From Alphaproteobacteria bacterium (GTDB lineage Bacteria; Pseudomonadota; Alphaproteobacteria; Rhizobiales; Aestuariivirgaceae), in NCBI GenBank assembly GCA_024640405.1, contig JAHEFB010000023.1, positions 1 to 64,000 on the forward strand: a DNA stretch of 64,000 bases. The letters run 5' to 3'. Below are positions 55,023 through 62,837 of this stretch, piece by piece. Each line of letters begins with the position of its first letter. Position 1 is the stretch's first letter. The position numbers and the translations under genes are program-made. The notes under the pieces were generated by a model. That model searched no databases. It was not told where the DNA came from and saw nothing but the letters and a program-made list of their open reading frames with translations.

Positions 55023-56399
55023 ATGAACAAAAACCTCAATATCGAAGAACTTGTTGCTGCTGACACAACCCATCATTTTCATCCATTCACCGATCACAAG
55101 GACCTGCATGAAGCTGGTGGCGTCCGCGTCATTACTCAAGCCCGGGGTGTCCATATCTGGGATGGCAACGGCAACAAGATGCTCGATGCCATGGCGGGCC
55201 TTTGGTGCGTTAACATTGGCTATGGCCGCAAGGAACTGGCCGAGGTTGCCTATCGCCAGATGCTTGATCTGCCGTTTTACAACACGTTTTTCAAAACCAC
55301 GACTGTGCCTGCAACACAGCTTGCCGAGAAAATTGCAAGCCTGCTTCCGGATCGTTTCAACCGGATATTTTTTGTAAATTCCGGGTCCGAAGCCAATGAC
55401 ACCGTAGTTCGGTTTATTCGTCGATACTGGGAACTCCTGGGCCAGCCAGAGCGTCAACACATCATTTCCCGCAATCGGGCCTATCACGGCTCGACCTGTG
55501 CCTCGGCTTCTTTGGGTGGAATGTCGGCGATGCACGCTCAGGGCGGGTTGCCGCTACCGAATTTCCATCATGTGCTCGAGCCGGACTGGTTCGGGTTGGG
55601 TGGCGACATGAGCCCGGAAGAGTTTGGCCTGAAGGCTGCGAAGGAAGTTGAAGCCAAGATCAAGGAACTGGGTCCGGACAAGGTTGCCGCCTTTGTAGGC
55701 GAGCCCATTCAAGGTGCCGGCGGTGTGATTGTTCCACCGGTCAGTTACTGGCCTTACGTTCAGGAAACCTGCCGTAAACATGGCATCCCCATTGTGGCCG
55801 ACGAAGTAATCTGTGGCTTTGGACGCACCGGAAACTGGTGGGGTCACCAGACCATGGGATTTGATCCCGACATCGTGGTCATGGCAAAGGGGTTGTCATC
55901 CGGTTATCAGCCTATTGGAGCAGTCGCGATTTCGGAAAAGCTGATCTCTGAATTCTTTGACCGGGGAGGCGAGTTTTTCCATGGCTACACCTATTCCGGT
56001 CACCCGGTGGCCTGTGCGGTTGCCCTGGAAAACATCCGCATCATGCAGGACGAAAAAATTATAGACCATGCCGCCGAAATTGCATCTTATGTGGAAGAAA
56101 GAATTGGTGGTCTGCGTGACCACCCGATTGTTGGCGAAGTTCGCGTCAAGGGTCTGCTTGGCGCCATCGAACTGGTGAAGGACAAGAAAACCCGTGGCAG
56201 ATTTGACGACCTCGGCCGTGTCGGCGGAATTTGCCGGGACCACTGTTTTGAAAACAACCTGGTAATGCGGGCGTGTTGGGACACGATGGTTTTCTCTCCG
56301 CCGCTGTGCATCACCGAAGCAGAAGTTGATGAGTGGGAAAACCTCGCCCGCAAGGCGCTCGATGCGACTCTTGAGGACGTAAAGCATGAAATGTCTTAA
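55023..56399 (+). CDS. spuC: Omega-aminotransferase, putrescine/polyamine--pyruvate type
   Basis: A 458-residue class III PLP aminotransferase. NSGSEANDTVVRFIRRYWE binds PLP phosphate, DEVICGFGRTGNWWG holds the PLP aspartate (about Asp260), and VVMAKGLSSGYQPIGA the Schiff-base Lys289. HFHPFTDHKDLHEAGGVRVI near the start is typical of the SpuC/omega-amine:pyruvate branch. The expected reaction is putrescine or another diamine + pyruvate to aminobutanal + alanine. The symbol rests on family and on the polyamine ABC transporter and agmatinase downstream. The ATG at 55023 matches homologues. Confidence 0.85.
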   Translation: MNKNLNIEELVAADTTHHFHPFTDHKDLHEAGGVRVITQARGVHIWDGNGNKMLDAMAGLWCVNIGYGRKELAEVAYRQMLDLPFYNTFFKTTTVPATQLAEKIASLLPDRFNRIFFVNSGSEANDTVVRFIRRYWELLGQPERQHIISRNRAYHGSTCASASLGGMSAMHAQGGLPLPNFHHVLEPDWFGLGGDMSPEEFGLKAAKEVEAKIKELGPDKVAAFVGEPIQGAGGVIVPPVSYWPYVQETCRKHGIPIVADEVICGFGRTGNWWGHQTMGFDPDIVVMAKGLSSGYQPIGAVAISEKLISEFFDRGGEFFHGYTYSGHPVACAVALENIRIMQDEKIIDHAAEIASYVEERIGGLRDHPIVGEVRVKGLLGAIELVKDKKTRGRFDDLGRVGGICRDHCFENNLVMRACWDTMVFSPPLCITEAEVDEWENLARKALDATLEDVKHEMS

Positions 56400-56547
56400 C
56401 TCTGGGTTGGAAAAACGGGTGCATTGCATTGCAAAAACAATCGTTGAAACAGCAGGTGTTGTGTTTAACACTCGTTGCGTTTGGTTTTTGACAGGAAGTT
56501 AAGGGTGAGATTGAAGTCGGAAAAATGTCATATCAGGGAGTAACATC

Positions 56548-57618
56548 ATGACATACACACCAAAGTACCGTGCATCGCGCCGGTCGGTTCTAAAAGGGTC
56601 AGGGGCTGCGTTTATTGGCCTCACAATGCTGCCACGTTTTGCGATGTCGGCAGAGGAGAAGAAGCTCAATTTCTATAACTGGGATACCTATATCGGTGAA
56701 ACCACGCTGGCTGATTTCAACAAGGCATCCGGTATCGAAGTCAAGATGGATTTGTATGCCGACAATGCAGAATTGTTCGCCAAGCTGAAGGAAGGCAACC
56801 CCGGCTACGACGTAATCATTCCAACCAACGATTATGTCGAACGCATGATAGCCGCCGGAATGCTGGATACACTGGATAGCTCCAAGATTCCGAATTTGTC
56901 CAATGTTGCAGACGCATTCAAGGACGCCACCTTTGACCCCGGCCGCAAGCATTCGGTGCCTTATATGTGGGGTACTTTGGGTATCGGTTATCGCAAGTCC
57001 AAGGTGAAGGACGCCTCAAGCTGGAAGGCTGTGCTGGAAGAAAATGAAAACTCCGGCCGCATCTCTTTGCTGGGCGACGGAGAAAGCGTGATTGGCGTGG
57101 CACTTCAGTATCTCGGTCACTCCTTCAATTCCGTGGTACCTGCTGAAATGAAGGCTGCTGAAGAGCTGCTTATCGCCGGCAAAAAGGGTGTCAAGGTTTA
57201 CGCCGACGACAACGGCCAGGATTTGCTGGCGTCCGGTGAAGTTGACCTTGCCATGGAGTGGAACGGCGACATCATTCAGGTCATGGGCGAAGATGATGAT
57301 CTGAGTTACTCCGTGCCGGGCGAAGGCAGCTTGTTGTGGCAGGATTGCGTTTGCATTCCCAAGGGTGCTCCACACCCTGATAATGCCCATGCATTCATCA
57401 ATTACCTGCTCGACGCTGACGCCGGGGCGCTTATTGCCGATACAATTCAATATGCAACGGCCAACGCAGCGGCAAAAGCCAAGATGGATGCCACATACAC
57501 TGGTAATCCGGGCATTTTCCCGCCGGATGAGGTTATCGCCAAGTGCGAGGCTTCACTGTATTCCGAGGAAAAAACCAAACTGCGCAATGAATCCTGGACC
57601 CGTATTCAGGCGGCCTGA
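56548..57618 (+). CDS. Polyamine ABC transporter substrate-binding protein
   Basis: A 356-residue periplasmic binding protein of the PotD/PotF/SpuD family. The signal contains SRRSVLKGSGAAFIGLTMLPRFAMSA, a twin-arginine motif, so Tat export is likely. LNFYNWDTYIGETTLADFNKASGIEV is the conserved polyamine-protein start, and YDVIIPTNDYVERMIAAGML lies in the first lobe. DLAMEWNGDIIQV contributes acidic ligands expected for the amines. A GGGAG site lies before the ATG at 56548. It is separated from the permease gene by a hairpin, which may allow higher expression of the binding protein. Confidence 0.92.
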   Translation: MTYTPKYRASRRSVLKGSGAAFIGLTMLPRFAMSAEEKKLNFYNWDTYIGETTLADFNKASGIEVKMDLYADNAELFAKLKEGNPGYDVIIPTNDYVERMIAAGMLDTLDSSKIPNLSNVADAFKDATFDPGRKHSVPYMWGTLGIGYRKSKVKDASSWKAVLEENENSGRISLLGDGESVIGVALQYLGHSFNSVVPAEMKAAEELLIAGKKGVKVYADDNGQDLLASGEVDLAMEWNGDIIQVMGEDDDLSYSVPGEGSLLWQDCVCIPKGAPHPDNAHAFINYLLDADAGALIADTIQYATANAAAKAKMDATYTGNPGIFPPDEVIAKCEASLYSEEKTKLRNESWTRIQAA

Positions 57619-57640
57619 TGTGATGTGACGATGATCGGGC

Positions 57641-57660
57641 GGGTCAGGTCATCCTGACCC
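57641..57660 (+). terminator. Intercistronic hairpin after the polyamine-binding protein gene
   Basis: An 8-bp stem GGGTCAGG (57641-57648) and CCTGACCC (57653-57660) with loop TCAT, and no T-run. This is more likely a transcript-stabilising or partial-termination hairpin than a full terminator. Confidence 0.5.
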
Positions 57661-57685
57661 CCCCCTGTATTGAGGTGTTGGGCGG

Positions 57686-58576
57686 GTGGAAAGCTGGAAA
57701 CAGAACAAGGCGGTATTCTGGGTAACTGCGCTGCCCGGCGTTGTGTGGCTGCTGTTGTTTTTCCTGATCCCGCTTGCCCTCATCTGGGGCATGTCATTTG
57801 GCGAGAAAACCTCGATTGTCGACATTGAAATCACCGGAACCCTGGCCAACTACCTCCGCTCATTTGAAGCTGTTTATGTAAAAATCATCTGGAAATCCAT
57901 CTGGATCAGCGTCATCTCAACTGCGGTATGCCTGGCAATCGCCTATCCTATAGCCTTCGGTATTTGTTTCTCGCCGGCCAGATGGCGGCCATTGCTGCTA
58001 TTGCTGGTTATTTTGCCTTTCTGGATAAACCTGTTGATCCGCACCTATGCGCTGATAGCGGTATTCAGGACACGTGGCACGCTGAATTTCACACTAGAAT
58101 GGCTTTGGGACCTGGCCTTTCTGGACAAGCTGGTCGGCCCCTACCAGCCACTTGAATTGCTGTACAATAACGGGGCAGTGATTGTCGGCATGGTTTACGT
58201 GTTCATGCCGTTCATGGTGCTGCCGCTGTATGCCACCATAGAACGTCTCGACCGGTCGTATCTGGAAGCCAGCCTGGACCTTGGGGCCAGCCAGTGGCGA
58301 ACATTCTTCTCTGTGACCGTGCCGCTGACAATGCCCGGAATCGTATCCGGCATCATCCTGGTTTTTATTCCCATGCTGGGCATGTTCCTGGTGCCTGATT
58401 TACTGGGCGGTACCAATGCCATCATGATCGGCAATGTCATTACCGACCAGTTCAAGGCAGCCAATGACTGGCCGTTTGGCGCAGCCCTTTCATTCCTTTT
58501 GATGTACGTCACCTTTGCTGCTCTGGCGGTCCGCGCCTTCATCGGGTCGCGGATGAAGGGCGGAGTAGGGGTCTGA
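57686..58576 (+). CDS. Polyamine ABC transporter permease, PotB/PotH type
   Basis: A 296-residue inner-membrane permease with six helices. The EAA loop is YLEASLDLGASQWRTFFSVTVPLTMPGIVSGI (about 192-223), which contacts the ATPase. LPFWINLLIRTYALIAVF is typical of PotB/PotH. The start is GTG at 57686, with GAGG 10 bases upstream. The next permease gene starts 1 base after its stop, so all transporter genes are cotranscribed. Confidence 0.92.
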   Translation: MESWKQNKAVFWVTALPGVVWLLLFFLIPLALIWGMSFGEKTSIVDIEITGTLANYLRSFEAVYVKIIWKSIWISVISTAVCLAIAYPIAFGICFSPARWRPLLLLLVILPFWINLLIRTYALIAVFRTRGTLNFTLEWLWDLAFLDKLVGPYQPLELLYNNGAVIVGMVYVFMPFMVLPLYATIERLDRSYLEASLDLGASQWRTFFSVTVPLTMPGIVSGIILVFIPMLGMFLVPDLLGGTNAIMIGNVITDQFKAANDWPFGAALSFLLMYVTFAALAVRAFIGSRMKGGVGV

Positions 58577-58577
58577 T

Positions 58578-59453
58578 ATGGCAAAGCGCAAGTCGACACG
58601 CGGACCACTGGAGTACGGAAAATCCCCCTGGCTGATCCTGTTTGGCATTGTCACATTCATCGTGCTGTACGCCCCAATTGCCCAGTTGATCGCATTCAGC
58701 TTCAACGATTCAAAACGCAACATCGTGTGGCGCGGGTTTACTACCAAGTATTATGCCAAGGCATGGAATGATGCCTCGCTTGTGGAAGCCTTCGTCAATT
58801 CCATAACCATAGCGGTAATGTGTACCGTCATCGCCACCATCATCGGCACTGCAACCGCGCTGTGGCTGTGGCGTTTCCGGTTTCCGGCAAAAGCCGCCGT
58901 GGAAGGTGTTATGGCGCTTCCCATTGTCATTCCCGAAATCTGCATGGGGGTGGCAGTTCTGGTGCTGTATTCCCGTGTCGGGCACTGGATGCGGGGGTTT
59001 GAGTCTGGTCCGATACACTGGTGGAACGAGCTGTTTTCAATCTGGCCGTTAAACCTGGGGGCAATAACTGCCGCTCATGTTGCATTCAGTTTCCCGTTTG
59101 TCGCAGTTGTTGTGCGGTCACGTCTGGCAGGTTTCAATCGAGAGTATGAAGAAGCCTCCAAAGACCTTGGCGCAAGCGAATGGCAGACTTTCTGGAACGT
59201 GGTTCTGCCCTTCATGATGCCGGGGGTCATTGCGGGCGCGCTATTGTCTTTCACACTGTCGCTGGACGATTTCGTCATCACATTTTTCACGGCAGGGCCG
59301 GAGACAAACACATTCCCGGTAAAAGTATATTCGCTTGTCCGCCGTGGTGTATCCCCTGATATCAATGCGGCTTCGACCGTGCTGATCATTATCACTCTGG
59401 TTGCCACCATCATAGCCATGCGCATGCAGGCGCCACAAAAATCCGAAGGGTAG
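58578..59453 (+). CDS. Polyamine ABC transporter permease, PotC/PotI type
   Basis: A 291-residue six-helix permease. IVLYAPIAQLIAFSFNDSKRNIVWRGFTTKYY is the PotC/PotI start segment. The EAA loop is YEEASKDLGASEWQTFWNVVLPFMMPGVIAGALLSFTLSLDDFVITFF. It pairs with the preceding permease to form the channel. The ATP-binding protein gene follows after 5 bases. Confidence 0.93.
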   Translation: MAKRKSTRGPLEYGKSPWLILFGIVTFIVLYAPIAQLIAFSFNDSKRNIVWRGFTTKYYAKAWNDASLVEAFVNSITIAVMCTVIATIIGTATALWLWRFRFPAKAAVEGVMALPIVIPEICMGVAVLVLYSRVGHWMRGFESGPIHWWNELFSIWPLNLGAITAAHVAFSFPFVAVVVRSRLAGFNREYEEASKDLGASEWQTFWNVVLPFMMPGVIAGALLSFTLSLDDFVITFFTAGPETNTFPVKVYSLVRRGVSPDINAASTVLIIITLVATIIAMRMQAPQKSEG

Positions 59454-59458
59454 GGACG

Positions 59459-60541
59459 ATGACCAAGCCCATCATTTCCATCCGGAATGTCACCAAGCGC
59501 TATCCAGGTGTCGTCGCTGTCGACAACGTCTCTTTCGACATCATGCCCAATGAGTTTTTTGCTCTTCTGGGGCCTTCCGGTTGCGGCAAAACCACATTGT
59601 TGCGCATGATTGCCGGGCTCGAAACGTCCGGCACCGGTGACATCATCGTCGATGATCAGAACATGGAAGGTGTACCGGCCAATCAGCGCCCGGTGAACAT
59701 GGTGTTTCAGTCTTATGCGGTATTCCCGCACATGACGGTGCGTGACAATGTCGCCTACGGGTTGAAAGTCACCGGCGTTGCCGCTGCAGAAAGAGCACCA
59801 CGCGTGGAAGAAGCGCTTGAGATGGTTCAGCTGGGTTCGATGGCTGACCGCAAGCCGGATCAGCTTTCAGGCGGGCAGCGCCAGCGTGTCGCCTTGGCAC
59901 GCGCGCTGGTCAAGCGCCCCAAGGTCCTGTTGCTGGATGAACCGCTGTCGGCGCTTGATGCCAAACTGCGCGAGCACATGCAACTGGAGCTTGCCCGCCT
60001 GCAGCAGGTTATCGGCATTACCTTCATCATCGTCACCCATGACCAGGACGAAGCCCTGTCCATGGCCGACCGCATTGCCGTGATGGAGAAAGGCGGAGTT
60101 CGACAGATCGCCGGTCCGGAAGAACTGTATGAAAAGCCGCACTCACGCTTCGTTGCCGATTTCATAGGCAAGATCAATTTGATTGATGCAACAGTTTCCG
60201 GTGTGTCGAAGTCCGGCGTTACCTGCAAGGCAAAGGGATTGGGAGAAGTGATTGTACCCCATGATGGCGAAGCGTCTGGAAATGTGTCTCTGGCGGTAAG
60301 ACCCGAGAAACTTGTCCTGTCCGCCGAGCCACCTGCTTCCGGCAGCGATATTTCTGCCAGGGGAGTTATTCGCGATGTTGCCTATTACGGCGATGTCAGC
60401 AACGTGTTCGTGACTTGCAGCGACGGGCTTGAGCTTGCGGTCAACGTCCAAAATGACCGTGCCGCAGCAGGATTGCTGGAAAACGGCAGGGAGGTCTATG
60501 CGAGTTGGCATCCGTCCGACACACTGATCCTTCAGGAGTAA
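59459..60541 (+). CDS. Polyamine ABC transporter ATP-binding protein, PotA/PotG type
   Basis: A 360-residue ATPase. Walker A is GPSGCGKTT (about 39-47), the signature LSGGQRQRV (about 138-146), and Walker B VLLLDEPLSALD, followed by the switch His in VTHDQDEA. The C-terminal TOBE domain (about 285-355) is typical of PotA/PotG and may sense substrate. A GGGACG-like ribosome site is present between the genes. The whole SpuC-binding protein-permease-permease-ATPase order matches putrescine/spermidine uptake operons such as spuCDEFGH. Confidence 0.94.
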   Translation: MTKPIISIRNVTKRYPGVVAVDNVSFDIMPNEFFALLGPSGCGKTTLLRMIAGLETSGTGDIIVDDQNMEGVPANQRPVNMVFQSYAVFPHMTVRDNVAYGLKVTGVAAAERAPRVEEALEMVQLGSMADRKPDQLSGGQRQRVALARALVKRPKVLLLDEPLSALDAKLREHMQLELARLQQVIGITFIIVTHDQDEALSMADRIAVMEKGGVRQIAGPEELYEKPHSRFVADFIGKINLIDATVSGVSKSGVTCKAKGLGEVIVPHDGEASGNVSLAVRPEKLVLSAEPPASGSDISARGVIRDVAYYGDVSNVFVTCSDGLELAVNVQNDRAAAGLLENGREVYASWHPSDTLILQE

Positions 60542-60547
60542 TCATTG

Positions 60548-61531
60548 ATGTCGACGCCAAAATCGGCACTGGGCGATGCAGCCTTCCGCCGCAAGGACGT
60601 AAAGGGATCTTCGATTGAAGCAAGTTATGCCGGTGCGCTTTCCTTTTTCCGCCGCAAATACACCAGGAATCTCAGGGGAGCCGATGTCGCCGTAACCGGC
60701 ATCCCGTTTGATCAGGCCGTCACCAATCGCCCGGGGACACGATTTGGCCCGCAAGCAATACGCCAGGCTTCAGCCCAACATTCATGGGGTCCGGTCTGGC
60801 CGTGGCGGTTCGATCCGTTTGATACACTGGCTGTGGTGGATTATGGAGATTGTTTCTTTGACTGGGGGCGCAAGCAGGCCGTGCCGCGAGTAATTGAAAG
60901 GCACATTGGCAACATAGTCTCCAGAAATGTCTGTCCCCTGACGCTGGGGGGTGATCATTTTATCACCTATCCGGTGTTGAAAGCGGTTGCAAAACAGTTC
61001 GGCCCTGTGGGCCTTGTGCAATTCGACGCCCATCGTGACGTCGAGCCTGAAACCGGTAACCGCATAGACCATGGCACCATGTTTTCGCTGGCTTTGCAGG
61101 AAGGTCTGGTTGATCCTGCCCGGTCCATTCAGGTTGGCATTCGAACCTGTTACAAGGGCGAGGATGCCATGGGCATTCGGGTGCTTTTTGCAGATCAGGT
61201 GCATGATATGGGCCCGCAACAGGTTGCCGATGAAATTCGCCGGCGATTGGGTTCGGGGCCTTCTTACCTGACCTTTGATATTGATTTTCTGGATCCGGCA
61301 ACCGCGCCTGGTACCGGAACACCTGTTCCCGGCGGGTTCAGCAGCTACCAGGCCCTGTCGATCATTCGCGCCATGAGCGGGCTCGATTTTGTCGGGATGG
61401 ACGTGGTTGAGGTGTCTCCACCGTATGATCATGCCGAGATGACATCAAATGCCGCTGCCATGATTGGCGCGGAGCTATTGTGTCTCAAGGCCTACGCGGC
61501 AGGTGCCCGGCCTGAGGAGATGACCAGCTGA
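60548..61531 (+). CDS. speB: Agmatinase-family ureohydrolase
   Basis: A 327-residue binuclear-manganese ureohydrolase. All six expected metal ligands are visible: His in LTLGGDHFITYP, Asp-His-Asp in QFDAHRDVE, and Asp-Asp in TFDIDFLDPATAPGTGTPVPGG. The most likely reaction is agmatine to putrescine + urea, which fits the polyamine genes around it. Guanidinobutyrase or a related guanidino-hydrolase activity is possible. In this family the residue after DAH is usually Thr or Ser; here it is Arg. The ATG at 60548 is used; a TTG lies directly before it. Confidence 0.87.
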   Translation: MSTPKSALGDAAFRRKDVKGSSIEASYAGALSFFRRKYTRNLRGADVAVTGIPFDQAVTNRPGTRFGPQAIRQASAQHSWGPVWPWRFDPFDTLAVVDYGDCFFDWGRKQAVPRVIERHIGNIVSRNVCPLTLGGDHFITYPVLKAVAKQFGPVGLVQFDAHRDVEPETGNRIDHGTMFSLALQEGLVDPARSIQVGIRTCYKGEDAMGIRVLFADQVHDMGPQQVADEIRRRLGSGPSYLTFDIDFLDPATAPGTGTPVPGGFSSYQALSIIRAMSGLDFVGMDVVEVSPPYDHAEMTSNAAAMIGAELLCLKAYAAGARPEEMTS

Positions 61532-61569
61532 TCGAGCTGATAAGTCAGGGATTTGAGCCCAACGAGGTC

Positions 61570-62301
61570 ATGTTGGTCATGCTGGCAATGTTTGTCGGCG
61601 GGGTCTGCAAGGGCATCATTGGTGTCGCTCTGCCAATGGTCGGCATCTCGATCATGTTGACGTTGCTGGATCCCAGGCTGGCGGTTGCAATGATAGTCAT
61701 CCCGATATTCTTCACCAACCTCCAGATGGCGTGCCGGTCGGGAATGGATGAGCTTTGGGAGGCCTTGCAGCGGTTCTGGCCGCTGGTCGTCACGTGTTTT
61801 GTGACATTGTTTGTTGTGGCGTTGTTTGCCACCAAATTGTCGTCATCGGTTATCGTGGCCGGTTTGGGTATGGCGTTACTGATATTTGTATTGGCGAATG
61901 TCTCTCCCTGGAAACCAACCGTATCGACACACCTGGAAAAGCCGGTGGGCGCGGCGGTCGGATTTGTATCTGGTGTGCTGGGTGGCGCAACTTCGGTTTA
62001 CGGCCCGCCGATTACCATGTTTTTGCTGGCCTCGGGTGTGCCAAAGACCAAATGGTCTGCGTCCGTAGGTGTGACCTTCACGGTCGGAAGCATGCCGCTG
62101 CTGGCGGGTTACATTCTGAACGGCACCATAACACCGGCTGTGGCCGTTGTTTCAAGCCTCGCCTGCCTGCCGGCACTTGCCGGCATGTGGATGGGTTTCA
62201 AGCTTCAGGACGCCATGGCGCCCGAGACCTTCCGCAAGGTTCTCCTGGCAGGGCTTTTCGTCATGGCGTTGAACCTTCTGCGCAAGGGCTTGACTGGTTG
62301 A
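61570..62301 (+). CDS. TauE/SafE family membrane permease
   Basis: A 243-residue inner-membrane protein with about eight helices. FVGGVCKGIIGVALPMVGISIML near the start and AAVGFVSGVLGGATSVYGPPITMFLLASGVPKTKWSASVG are the two family motifs. TauE/SafE proteins are proposed exporters of sulfite or sulfo-organic anions; the substrate here is unknown. The first ATG is 61570, but the frame is open to 61516. A CTG at 61528, overlapping the agmatinase stop (CTGA) with GAGGAG 8 bases upstream, would add 14 residues and may be the true start. Confidence 0.85.
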   Translation: MLVMLAMFVGGVCKGIIGVALPMVGISIMLTLLDPRLAVAMIVIPIFFTNLQMACRSGMDELWEALQRFWPLVVTCFVTLFVVALFATKLSSSVIVAGLGMALLIFVLANVSPWKPTVSTHLEKPVGAAVGFVSGVLGGATSVYGPPITMFLLASGVPKTKWSASVGVTFTVGSMPLLAGYILNGTITPAVAVVSSLACLPALAGMWMGFKLQDAMAPETFRKVLLAGLFVMALNLLRKGLTG

Positions 62302-62324
62302 TCCGCCGGTACAGATAACAGTTG

Positions 62325-62501
62325 TTACGGCGTGTTGCCCGCCAGCGCAGGTCCGAGCGGTGACAGCTGGGCTGACAGGTTCGTCCCAATTGTAGGCATG
62401 ACCGCGACCAGCGCCAGACCGGTCGCTGCTGCGATTAGGGCATATTCGATTGCAGTAGCGCCGTCCTCGCTACCTATGAAGCGTGCAATTGCGTCGTACA
62501 T
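62325..62501 (-). CDS. Flp/Fap family type IVb pilin
   Basis: A 58-residue prepilin: MYDAIARFIGSEDGATAIEYALIAAATGLALVAVMPTIG, then a short hydrophilic tail ending AGNTP. The Flp pattern is clear: a short leader, then a Gly-Ala-Thr-Ala-Ile-Glu-Tyr segment (Glu-Tyr at 19-20) that starts the pilin helix. Flp pilins build tight-adherence (Tad) pili after cleavage by the prepilin peptidase. A GGAGAG site 4-9 bases before the ATG at 62501 supports the start. No cpa/tad genes lie in the window, so it is a stand-alone copy. Confidence 0.88.
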   Translation of the reverse strand: MYDAIARFIGSEDGATAIEYALIAAATGLALVAVMPTIGTNLSAQLSPLGPALAGNTP

Positions 62502-62837
62502 CTATACTCTCCATATGCTCATTTCATGCGAGCATGGTAATCATTTACCCCAATATCCCTGCGAAACTTGTTGTCTCTCGACGGTGCTCATAGTCGTTTA
62601 CAGTTATAAACGATTTCTAAACACGCCGACTTTGCACAAATTGTATTTATGATGATGTTTAGAAATTGGGTAAAATTTTAGCTATTGCCCCTTCGGGTGG
62701 ACCATTGCGGTCCATCGGGTGCGTTGCAGTGCTTGCCCGATGCGACCAGCATCGCGCTGCGCACTGCGCCTGCCCGAGTGAACCGCCATGATCCCATGAA
62801 AAGAGCCGTTGTTACTGAGATCCGGTATAAATGGCGG
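62502..62837. other. Intergenic region upstream of the Flp pilin gene
   Basis: 336 bases without a supported protein gene. 62502-62689 is AT-rich and probably holds the pilin promoter. 62690-62780 is abruptly GC-rich and strongly self-complementary (see separate entry). The rest leads into the stop of the oxidoreductase gene. Confidence 0.6.
62690..62780. other. GC-rich self-complementary block, possible structured RNA
   Basis: Hairpin 1 pairs 62696-62703 with 62709-62716 (core TGGACC/GGTCCA, loop ATTGC). A nested set follows: CGGG 62716-62719 with CCCG 62773-62776, GCAGTGC 62726-62732 with GCACTGC 62761-62767, and CGATGC 62738-62743 with GCATCG 62749-62754 (loop GACCA). No known RNA family is recognised and the strand is not determined. 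Confidence 0.4.

Noticed and set aside
62332-62652. Plus-strand 106-codon frame
   Set aside because: It is antisense to the Flp pilin gene, which has a clear family match and ribosome site.
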